Assembly (NCBI GenBank): GCA_021796375.1
Contig: JAJYJF010000059.1
Location: 1 to 9,210 of the forward strand
DNA from: Chloroflexota bacterium
Lineage (GTDB): Bacteria > Chloroflexota > Anaerolineae > Anaerolineales > Anaerolineaceae
Direction: 5' to 3'
Length of the DNA stretch: 9,210 nt
Made by a program: the position numbers and the translations under genes. Under the pieces are notes generated by a model. That model saw nothing but the letters and a program-made list of their open reading frames with translations, ran no database searches and was not told where the DNA came from. How positions within the stretch are numbered: the first letter of the stretch is position 1; each line of letters begins with the position of its first letter. Shown here in pieces: positions 1 to 6,142 of the stretch.

Positions 1-617
1 CCATTACCGGTTTGCGGCCGCTCGAGTCGGGGCGGATCCAGATCGGACAGGAGGATGCTACCCGCTGGTCACCGGAAGAGTATATCGATCATAACGTTGC
101 ATTTATCACGGATGACCGCCAGCACGAGGGGTTGGTCTTGCAGTTCAGCCTGTCGCGCAACGCGGTCTTGAAGCAGGCCGGGAAAAGCCCTTTCTCGCGG
201 CACGGATTATTGAACCGGACCGCCATCGATCGCTTTACTGAAACCTTAATCCAGGCTTTTCAGATTAAAGCACCCGGGGTGCAGGTATCCGCGGGCACGC
301 TCTCGGGGGGGAACCAGCAAAAACTGATCCTCGGGCGCGAGCTGAGCACAAAACCGCCGCTCATTATTGCCAACAAACCTACTCGCGGTCTGGATATCGG
401 CGCGGCGGCGAATATCCACCAGCACCTGATCGACGAGCGGGAGCGCGGGGCGGCCATCTTGCTGGTCAGCGCGGATCTGGATGAATTACTGGCCCTCTCG
501 AACCGCATCCTGGTCATGTACGAGGGAAAGGCGATGGGGGAACTCCCCAAGGGCCAGGCCGATCCCGAGCTGATTGGCATGATGATGGCAGGGACGCCCC
601 ATCCAGCGGAGACATAA
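1..617 (+). CDS. Nucleoside/simple-sugar ABC importer ATPase, C-terminal nucleotide-binding domain (5' partial)
   Basis: This is the ATPase of a BmpA-type nucleoside importer (YufO/NupO-like), acting at the inner face of the membrane with the two permeases that follow. The open frame already runs at base 3 (reading ITGLRPLESGRI), so the gene begins upstream and the TTG at 12 is not a start. Visible are the region normally written IPEDR..GL (here ITDDRQHEGL), the ABC signature LSGGNQQK at 300-323, the PTRGLDIGA segment near 378-404 and the switch segment LLVSADLDE. The Walker B Asp-Glu pair is replaced by Asn-Lys (372-377), and the H-loop His appears to be Ala. In this family the second of two fused domains is commonly degenerate, with ATP hydrolysis left to the first domain, which is outside the window. 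The next gene starts 17 bases after the stop, so they are very likely co-transcribed. Confidence 0.93.
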   Translation, partial: ITGLRPLESGRIQIGQEDATRWSPEEYIDHNVAFITDDRQHEGLVLQFSLSRNAVLKQAGKSPFSRHGLLNRTAIDRFTETLIQAFQIKAPGVQVSAGTLSGGNQQKLILGRELSTKPPLIIANKPTRGLDIGAAANIHQHLIDERERGAAILLVSADLDELLALSNRILVMYEGKAMGELPKGQADPELIGMMMAGTPHPAET

Positions 618-621
618 AGAC

Positions 622-628
622 GGGAGGT
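622..628 (+). promoter_or_regulatory. Ribosome binding site fixing a TTG start
   Basis: GGGAGGT lies six bases before the TTG at 635. No ATG or GTG in this frame sits at a comparable distance, so this site decides the start of the first permease. Confidence 0.7.
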
Positions 629-634
629 AGCTTC

Positions 635-1690
635 TTGGCCGCAGAAATAACCCGGAGCCGTTTATCCAGCGCAAAACGTATCTGGGACCAGCTGTTTCCA
701 GCGCTGATTTCGATCGCCATCGCTTTCCTTGTCGGCGGCCTCCTGCTTCTGGCCAACGGCCGGGATCCGCTGGCGGCTTACGCGAGCTTGTGGGATGGGG
801 CATTTGGCAGCTTCGGGCGCTTTACCGAAACGCTGGTCAAAACCACACCCTTCCTCATCCTGGCGATTGCCGTATCGGCCTCGTTCCGCTGCCAGGTGTG
901 GAACATTGGGGCGGAAGGGCAGTTCATGCTTGGCGCGATCACCTCCACCTGGGTGGCCCTGACATTCTCATCCCTGCCCCTGGTCTTGCTCTTCCCCCTG
1001 ACCTTCCTGGCGGCGATCGCTGGCGGGGCGCTGTGGAGCGGAATCGCCGGGGTGCTCAAAGCCTACCTGAACGCAAATGAGGTGATCACGACCTCGATGC
1101 TCAACTACATTGCCCTCTACCTGACGGCTTATCTGGTGAACGGGCCGATGAAGGATCCGCAAGGCTTTAACTTCCCGCAATCCCCGATGATTCAGGCTTC
1201 GCTGCAGCTGCCGCTCCTGTTTCCGGGGACGCGTTTGAACGTGGCGTTTTTGGTCGCACTGGGGCTGGTCGTCGTGGCGGCGGTTTTCTGGCGCAGCTCG
1301 CTTGGTTTTCGGACCGAAATTGTGGGCGCCAGCCGCCGGGTCGCCCGGTACGCTGGCCTGAACGTCAACCGCACCATTGTCTTCGTCTCCGTGCTGACCG
1401 GAGGCCTGGCGGGCATCGCCGGCTGGGGGGAGATCTTTGGCATCCAGTACCGTCTCATCCAGAACATCGCCACCGGATGGGGATCGCTGGCGATTGTCAT
1501 CGCCTTGCTGGGCGAGCTGCACCCGCTGGGGATGGTTGTCTCCGCCTTCCTGTTTGCCTCATTGGTGGTGGGAGGGGACGCGATGCAACGCAATGCCGGG
1601 GTGCCGTTTGCCCTGGTCGACGTGATCCAGGGCATCGTCATCTTACTGGTCCTTTCCCGGTCGTATTTCTTTAAACGGAGCTCCGCATGA
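635..1690 (+). CDS. BmpA-type nucleoside ABC importer permease 1 (YufP/NupP-like)
   Basis: This is an inner-membrane permease of the branched-chain amino acid/ribose permease family (BPD_transp_2), 351 residues, a usual length. It forms the translocation pore with the next gene product. Long hydrophobic stretches appear near residues 21-41, 71-83, 97-141, 151-168, 201-218, 247-268, 283-312 and 324-340, consistent with a multi-span protein. The diagnostic segment VWNIGAEGQFMLGAI (88-102) and the following NANEVITTSMLNYIALYL (146-163) are characteristic of nucleoside-type rather than ribose-type permeases. The cytoplasmic loop around GASRRVARYAGLN (231-243) is the likely contact with the ATPase. 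The start is TTG, supported by the GGGAGGT just upstream. The stop overlaps the next start in an ATGA, so translation is coupled. The exact substrate cannot be read from sequence. Confidence 0.93.
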   Translation: MAAEITRSRLSSAKRIWDQLFPALISIAIAFLVGGLLLLANGRDPLAAYASLWDGAFGSFGRFTETLVKTTPFLILAIAVSASFRCQVWNIGAEGQFMLGAITSTWVALTFSSLPLVLLFPLTFLAAIAGGALWSGIAGVLKAYLNANEVITTSMLNYIALYLTAYLVNGPMKDPQGFNFPQSPMIQASLQLPLLFPGTRLNVAFLVALGLVVVAAVFWRSSLGFRTEIVGASRRVARYAGLNVNRTIVFVSVLTGGLAGIAGWGEIFGIQYRLIQNIATGWGSLAIVIALLGELHPLGMVVSAFLFASLVVGGDAMQRNAGVPFALVDVIQGIVILLVLSRSYFFKRSSA

Positions 1691-2634
1691 ACCTCGGGTT
1701 GGTCACACCGGTATTTATCATCGGCATCCTCTCGGCCTCGATTCGCCTGGGAACGCCGATCCTCCTGGCCGCCCTGGGAGAAGTCTTTACCGAGCGGTCG
1801 GGGATCTTAAACCTGGGCCTGGAAGGGATCATGCTGATGGGGGCATTGATGGGTTTTCTGGGCACGTACTGGACGGGTGGGAACCGTGAGGCGGGCCTTC
1901 TGCTGGCGCTCGTCACCGGGATCATTTTTGGCTTGCTGATGGGCTTTATGAGCATCACCGCAAAAGTGAACCAGGTGGTTGCCGGGCTGGGAATCACCAT
2001 CCTGGGCACGGGTCTTTCCACCCTTCTGTACCGCCTGTCCTTTGGGCTCCGCTCCCAGCCCCCGACCATCCAGATTTTTCCTGACCTGCCCATCCCGCTG
2101 CTCAGCAGGATCCCGGTGATCGGAACGATCCTCTTCAACCATTCGGCGATGGTGTACGCCGCGCTGATTCTGGTCCCCGTGGCCTGGGTGGTCCTTTACC
2201 GGACCCGCTTTGGCCTGGCCGTGCGCGCCGTGGGTGAAAACCCGGACGCGGTGGATACGCGGGGGATCAGCGTATCCGGCATGCGCTACGCGGCGGTGGT
2301 GATCGGCGGGGCGCTGGCGGGAGTAGGCGGGGCTTATCTTTCTATCGGCAGCCTGGGCGTGTTCTGGACGCAGATGACAGCCGGAAGCGGGTTCATCGCG
2401 GTTGCGGTTGTGGTTTTCTCCCGCTGGGATCCGGTCCGTTCGCTTCTCGGAGCGCTCGTTTTTGGCTTTGCCGGCTCGCTGCAGATCAGCCTGCAAACGC
2501 TGAGCGTGCCGCTGCCCTCAGAACTGCTCCTGATGCTCCCGTATGTCATCACGATCGTGGTTCTGGTGGGAGTTTCGCACCGCGCGGAGTTTCCGGCAGC
2601 GTACGCGGTTCCCTACCGCCGCGGCGGGGAATAA
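1687..2634 (+). CDS. BmpA-type nucleoside ABC importer permease 2 (YufQ/NupQ-like)
   Basis: This is the second inner-membrane permease, 315 residues, pairing with the preceding one. The N-terminal helix is followed by ERSGILNLGLEGIMLMGA (36-53), the hallmark of this subfamily. RAVGENPDAVDTRGI (180-194) is the cytoplasmic coupling loop expected to dock on the ATPase. GAYLSIGSLGVFWTQMTAG (215-233) and SGFIAVAVVVFSRWDP (234-249) are also highly typical. Hydrophobic segments near 10-30, 43-60, 68-90, 96-115, 154-171, 202-221, 235-265 and 278-296 indicate a multi-span protein. Its ATG overlaps the previous stop by four bases. The pairing of two dissimilar permeases with one double-domain ATPase is the standard architecture for this importer class. 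Its neighbours, three deaminase-family genes, support nucleosides or nucleobases as substrate rather than sugars (inference). Confidence 0.94.
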   Translation: MNLGLVTPVFIIGILSASIRLGTPILLAALGEVFTERSGILNLGLEGIMLMGALMGFLGTYWTGGNREAGLLLALVTGIIFGLLMGFMSITAKVNQVVAGLGITILGTGLSTLLYRLSFGLRSQPPTIQIFPDLPIPLLSRIPVIGTILFNHSAMVYAALILVPVAWVVLYRTRFGLAVRAVGENPDAVDTRGISVSGMRYAAVVIGGALAGVGGAYLSIGSLGVFWTQMTAGSGFIAVAVVVFSRWDPVRSLLGALVFGFAGSLQISLQTLSVPLPSELLLMLPYVITIVVLVGVSHRAEFPAAYAVPYRRGGE

Positions 2635-2680
2635 CCGCACCCCGGGCTAATCGCCTTGAACAGCTCAGATAAAGGAACCC

Positions 2681-3922
2681 ATGGACCTTGTTATCCGAAA
2701 CGGCATTGACGATATCCATTACCAGCCCATCGAGGTTGGGATCCAGGATGGGAAGATCCAGGCCATCGCCGGGGAAGGTCTGCCTTCCGGCGCGCAGGAG
2801 ATTGACGCCGGAGGGGGGATCGTCTCGCCAGCCTTTCTGGACCCACACTTCCACTTAGAAAATGCCCTGATCTGGCGTGATCCGCTCAATACGAGCGGAA
2901 CCCTGGCCGAAGCTATTGAACTCTACGCCAGAATCAAGCGGGAAATGCCCCTGGAAGATATCGTGGAGCGCGGCGCCCGGGCCCTGCGGTTGGCCATCGG
3001 AAACGGCACTTTATGGATGCGCAGCCACGTCGATATCGACCAGGTGGGCCGGCTGCACCTCCTGGAAGGGGTGGTTGAGCTGCGCCGCCGGTTTGCCAAC
3101 CTCATCGACATCCAGCTGATCGCGTTCCCCCAGCTGGGGATGGCCAGGAATCCTGAAGCAGTCGATTATATGTGGCAGGCGATGGAGCGCGGCGCGGATG
3201 TGGTCGGGGGGATGCCGCACGGCGAGCGGGATATGGAGGATGCCGCACGCCATATCGAGATCGCCTTCGAGATTGCCAGACACTTCGACGCCGACATTGA
3301 CATGCACGTCGATGAGACCGATGACCCTTACTGGCACAGCCTCGAGCTGCTGGCCGAGAAAACGATCGAGGCTGGCTGGCAGGGACGGGTGACCGCCGGG
3401 CACTGCTGTTCCATGTCGGCCTGGGACGATGGCATGGCCGGGCGGATCATCGAAAAAGTAAAGCAGGCGGACCTGCACATCGTGACGAACGCGCCGGTTA
3501 ACCTGATGATCCAGGGCCGCAAGGACCGCCATCCCCAGAGGCGCGGCATCCCCCGCGTCAAAGAGCTGCTCGAGGCGGGGGTTAACGTCTCCTGTGGCCA
3601 GGACGACCTGCAGAACATGTTCTACCCATTTGGGAGTATGGATATGCTCGACGTGGCGAACATGGTCGCTCACGCGGCTCACCTGAGCTCTCCGGAACAA
3701 ATCCAGTCGGCTTTTGACATGCCGCGGTACAACGCGGCGCGAGGCCGCCGGCTGCAAAACTACGGGGTAAAGGTCGGCGCGGAGGCCAATCTGGTGGTTC
3801 TTGCCGCGAGCTCCGATATCGAAGCCTTGAGCCGCCGGCCTGACCGGCGCTTTGTGATCCGGAAGGGGAAAGTCCTGGTCGAGACGCGCACCGAGCGGCG
3901 CTGGAGCCCTGAAGCCCAGTAA
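2681..3922 (+). CDS. Cytosine deaminase-like amidohydrolase (CodA family)
   Basis: This is a cytoplasmic metal-dependent amidohydrolase, 413 residues against about 427 for E. coli CodA, which turns cytosine into uracil and ammonia. Residues lining up with the CodA active site are HxH at 56/58 (DPHFHLE), Gln151 (AFPQ), His209 and Glu212 (HVDETD), His241 (TAGHCCSM) and Asp308-Asp309 (GQDDL). RTHVD/RSHVD (here 114-118), the LMIQGRKD segment and PRRRGI-like RHPQRRGIPRVKELLE also align. Two active-site neighbours differ from CodA: Gln307 for His in GHDD, and Phe314 at the position of CodA Trp319. The family also includes isoguanine, ammelide and creatinine-related deaminases, so substrate is less sure than fold and mechanism. 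The ATG is preceded by AAAGGA at 2671-2676. It lies 46 bases after the permease gene, so probably shares that transcript. The C-terminus is normal, with no sign of truncation. Confidence 0.85.
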   Translation: MDLVIRNGIDDIHYQPIEVGIQDGKIQAIAGEGLPSGAQEIDAGGGIVSPAFLDPHFHLENALIWRDPLNTSGTLAEAIELYARIKREMPLEDIVERGARALRLAIGNGTLWMRSHVDIDQVGRLHLLEGVVELRRRFANLIDIQLIAFPQLGMARNPEAVDYMWQAMERGADVVGGMPHGERDMEDAARHIEIAFEIARHFDADIDMHVDETDDPYWHSLELLAEKTIEAGWQGRVTAGHCCSMSAWDDGMAGRIIEKVKQADLHIVTNAPVNLMIQGRKDRHPQRRGIPRVKELLEAGVNVSCGQDDLQNMFYPFGSMDMLDVANMVAHAAHLSSPEQIQSAFDMPRYNAARGRRLQNYGVKVGAEANLVVLAASSDIEALSRRPDRRFVIRKGKVLVETRTERRWSPEAQ

Positions 3923-3961
3923 ATAGATGCTCCGGCCTCTTCAGCAGCGCGGCCGCCCGGG

Positions 3962-4306
3962 CTAAGATCCGCCGCGTTCGTACCGCTCCACGACCGCGCC
4001 GGTCGCCGGATCATAGAAGGTGAGCGTATCTTGCTTGATCGCGAAGCGAACATCGCGCTTGCGACCGATGCCATCGTACAGGCGCAGGTCGGCGCCGTTC
4101 ACCTCGTAATGCCAGATCTGGCGCGACGCCTGGCCGGTGACGAGCCAGACCGTCCCGTCCGCCCGGAACTGGAAGTGCATGCTGGCGGGCGCTTCGCTGA
4201 TCCAGGTGCCGGTGAGCTGAGGCCGGGCGGTGCAGGCCGCGCCGAGCAGTCCAAAAACCGGCAAAAGCATGGCTAAGAGAAATGCAAGGGTAACCCGGGA
4301 GCGCAT
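3962..4306 (-). CDS. Small exported protein, possible lipoprotein; function unknown
   Basis: I do not recognise a named family. The 114-residue product starts with an Arg-flanked hydrophobic stretch (about 5-24) ending in GAACTARP, which looks like a signal peptide with Cys25 as a possible lipid-anchor site. The lipobox is imperfect because Gly, not Leu, is at -3. The mature part reads as a small beta-rich domain: LTGTW near 31, FRADGTVWLV near 47-56, IWHYEVNGADLRLYD near 64-78, KQDTLTFYDP near 91-100. This pattern is common in uncharacterised lipocalin-like secreted proteins. The longer in-frame extension to 4675 overlaps the adenine deaminase gene and is rejected. No Shine-Dalgarno precedes the ATG at 4306. 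A TATAAT sits seven bases before it, suggesting a leaderless message. It is convergent with the CodA-like gene (39 bases apart) and divergent from the next gene. Confidence 0.68.
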   Translation of the reverse strand: MRSRVTLAFLLAMLLPVFGLLGAACTARPQLTGTWISEAPASMHFQFRADGTVWLVTGQASRQIWHYEVNGADLRLYDGIGRKRDVRFAIKQDTLTFYDPATGAVVERYERGGS

Positions 4307-4313
4307 GCACGCA

Positions 4314-4321
4314 ATTATAAA
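4314..4321. promoter_or_regulatory. Candidate overlapping divergent -10 elements
   Basis: The short AT-rich patch holds TATAAT on the minus strand (4319 to 4314) and TATAAA on the plus strand (4316-4321), in otherwise GC-rich DNA between two divergent starts. On the minus strand, transcription would begin at about the ATG itself. On the plus strand it would begin just before the ribosome binding site of the first adenine deaminase-like gene. I see no good -35 box on either strand at 16-18 bases, so this rests on the -10 matches and the position. Confidence 0.33.
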
Positions 4322-4327
4322 TCGCGC

Positions 4328-4333
4328 GGAGGA
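4328..4333 (+). promoter_or_regulatory. Ribosome binding site of the first adenine deaminase-like gene
   Basis: GGAGGA lies nine bases before ATG 4343 and eighteen before the second in-frame ATG at 4352. This favours the first ATG. Confidence 0.65.
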
Positions 4334-4342
4334 AATTATCCT

Positions 4343-6142
4343 ATGAATAGCATGGACGAGCGGGAGCGGCTGATCGCGGTCGCGCTGGGAACCGATCCGC
4401 CAGATCTGGCCATCCGGGGTGGAAACCTGCTCAACGTCCACACGCACGAGATCTACCCGGCTGACGTCCTGGTCAAGGGCAACCGGATTGCCGCGGTCGG
4501 GGAGGAGATCGGGCGGAATGCTGGCAGCCCGGTCGTGATCGATGCCGCCGGGCAGATCCTCTCCCCCGCATTCATCGACCCTCACATCCACCTGGAAAGC
4601 TCGGCAGTCACCCTGGCCGAATATGCCAGGGTCACCGTTCCTCGCGGCGTGTCGACGGTGGCAGAAGACCCGCATGAAATCGCCAATGTCTTAGGGGTGG
4701 ATGGATTTAAGCTCTTTTTTGAGGAGGCCCGCCAGCTGCCGATCCGGCTCTTCTTGCGAGTACCGGGCCGCGTGCCGGGCATATCCCCAAAGATAGAGAC
4801 CTCCGGGGGGGAGATCACGCTCGAACAGACCAAAGAGCTTCTCGATTGGGAAGCAGCGGTCTGTCTGGCGGGTGACATCAACCCGGCGCTCATTCTAAAC
4901 AGGGATCCGGTCCAGCTTGAGAAGATCGCGTATGCGATGCAGCTGCGGAAAACGGTGAGCGGGCAGTCGCCGGGCCTATCTGGGGGGACGTTAAATGCCT
5001 ATATCGCGGCCGGACCGGAAGATTCGCATGTCTCTGAAGATACCCGGGAAGTCCTGGATATCGTCAGGCATGGGCTGAGGGCATTGATCACCCACCGGCA
5101 GGACTTTTTCCGGGCCGAAGATTACCGCGAGCTCGCGAGCCTGCTGAGCAGCAGGCGGATCGATACCCGCATGCTCTGCTTTTGCTCTGACGATGTGTTT
5201 CCGCACGTTCTGCTCGGGCAAGGATCGATCGACGCCCGAATCCGCCTGGCAATCCAGGCTGGGGTCGATCCGGTTACGGCGATCCAGATGGCGACGATCA
5301 ACGTCGCGGACTTTCTTCGCCTTGATCGAGACCTGGGGAGCATCACCCCCGGGAAGATTGCGGATATCGCGATCCTGGATGACCTCCAGGCTGTAAAGGT
5401 CGGTAAAGTCGTCCACAACGGAAGGCTGGTGGCCGAAAAGGGAGAGCTCCTCCAAAATCCGGCGAAGTTCCTCTATCCGGCCTGGGCCAAGAATACCATG
5501 CACTTGAATCGCCGCGCGGCAGCCGAGGATTTCCCTCTCCATGCGTCCTTTCCCTCAGGAAGCGTCCAGGCTCGGGTGATCCAGATCGGAATGCCCAAAA
5601 TGGAAGTTGTCCAGCCATTAGAGGTACGGGAGGGAAAAGTGCTTCCCGATCCGGAGCGCGACATCTTGAGCATCGCCGTCTTGGACCGGCATACGGGCAG
5701 CGGCCGGATTGGGCGGGGGTTCGTCCGGGGGATCGGGATCCGGGATGGAGCGATCGCCTCGTCGGTCAGCCATGACGCGCATAATCTCTTTGTCATTGGG
5801 ACAGATTTTGAATCGATGGCGGCTGCCGCGAACCGGTTGGCGGAGATTGGCGGGGGGCACGTGGCAGTCCGGGGACGAGAGGTGATTGCCCAGGTCGAGC
5901 TGCCCGTCGCGGGGTTGATATCGGAGGAGCCCATTGAGGAGGTTGCCGATAAATTTTCCCGGTTTGAGCGCCTTCTCATCGAGGAGATGGGCTGCAAGGT
6001 TGACGGTCCGCTGTACTTTTTGAACTTTGTTTGCCTTCCCAATATCCCTCACCTGGGCATTACCGACCAGGGACTGATTAATACCGATACGATGCAGCTT
6101 ATAGACCCGATTTTGCCGTCCAATTATACGCAGGAGGATTGA
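4343..6142 (+). CDS. Divergent adenine deaminase-family protein (COG1001) with altered metal-site residues
   Basis: The 599-residue protein spans the whole adenine deaminase architecture: a small N-terminal beta segment, an amidohydrolase barrel (about 75-345) and the C-terminal Ade domain with SSVSHDAHNLFVIG (473-486). Intact features are HIH (81-83), EDPHEIANV (108-116), PGLSGGTLNAYIAAG (210-224), His229, CSDD (281-284) and IQMATIN (314-320). Several usual residues are changed. The metal-bridging Glu of the GE motif is Asp178 (codon 4874-4876), and the His of GHAPGLSG is Gln208 (codon 4964-4966). REGSxxRNL is absent, and the usual RHPDD after the catalytic Asp pair reads VFPHV. The reading frame is intact, so this is not a decaying pseudogene. 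It may have another substrate, bind one metal, or be a non-catalytic partner of the next gene product, with which it is translationally coupled. The family is certain. Adenine deaminase activity is doubtful. Confidence 0.85.
   Translation: MNSMDERERLIAVALGTDPPDLAIRGGNLLNVHTHEIYPADVLVKGNRIAAVGEEIGRNAGSPVVIDAAGQILSPAFIDPHIHLESSAVTLAEYARVTVPRGVSTVAEDPHEIANVLGVDGFKLFFEEARQLPIRLFLRVPGRVPGISPKIETSGGEITLEQTKELLDWEAAVCLAGDINPALILNRDPVQLEKIAYAMQLRKTVSGQSPGLSGGTLNAYIAAGPEDSHVSEDTREVLDIVRHGLRALITHRQDFFRAEDYRELASLLSSRRIDTRMLCFCSDDVFPHVLLGQGSIDARIRLAIQAGVDPVTAIQMATINVADFLRLDRDLGSITPGKIADIAILDDLQAVKVGKVVHNGRLVAEKGELLQNPAKFLYPAWAKNTMHLNRRAAAEDFPLHASFPSGSVQARVIQIGMPKMEVVQPLEVREGKVLPDPERDILSIAVLDRHTGSGRIGRGFVRGIGIRDGAIASSVSHDAHNLFVIGTDFESMAAAANRLAEIGGGHVAVRGREVIAQVELPVAGLISEEPIEEVADKFSRFERLLIEEMGCKVDGPLYFLNFVCLPNIPHLGITDQGLINTDTMQLIDPILPSNYTQED
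6132..6137 (+). promoter_or_regulatory. Ribosome binding site inside the preceding gene, fixing the ATG start
   Basis: AGGAGG sits four bases before ATG 6142, within the last codons of the upstream gene. A TTG at 6139 is in frame but would leave only one base after this site, so ATG 6142 is preferred. The upstream TGA (6140-6142) shares its A with this ATG, a termination-reinitiation junction. Confidence 0.7.

Noticed and set aside
14..39. NotI, XhoI and BamHI sites clustered near the left edge, resembling a cloning polylinker
   Set aside because: The bases are in frame and translate to ITGLRPLESGRIQI, which matches the expected ABC ATPase sequence without a break. This is chance in GC-rich DNA.
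12..617. TTG at 12 as the true start of the ATPase gene
   Set aside because: The frame is open to the window edge, and homologous residues precede the TTG; the Walker A region and the first domain must lie upstream.
968..1522. Minus-strand frame of 184 codons across the first permease
   Set aside because: It is Arg/Gln/Pro-rich shadow sequence with no recognisable domain, and the plus strand encodes a clear permease.
3923..3961. Terminator between the CodA-like gene and the small convergent gene
   Set aside because: Only short GGCC/GCCCGGGC palindromes without a proper stem-loop or T-run could be found.
2641..3965. Identical 10-mer CCCGGGCTAA at 2641-2650 and 3956-3965, both just after plus-strand genes
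   Set aside because: Only two copies with no extended similarity and a palindromic GC core. The second overlaps the stop codon of the minus-strand gene, so chance is the simpler explanation.
4307..4675. N-terminal extension of the small minus-strand gene up to 4675
   Set aside because: It lies wholly antisense to the adenine deaminase-like coding region and lacks protein-like composition, while a signal peptide begins exactly at the ATG at 4306.
4343..6142. First adenine deaminase-like gene as a pseudogene
   Set aside because: The frame is uninterrupted over 599 codons, the C-terminal domain is well conserved and a strong ribosome binding site is present. The changes look selected, not decayed.
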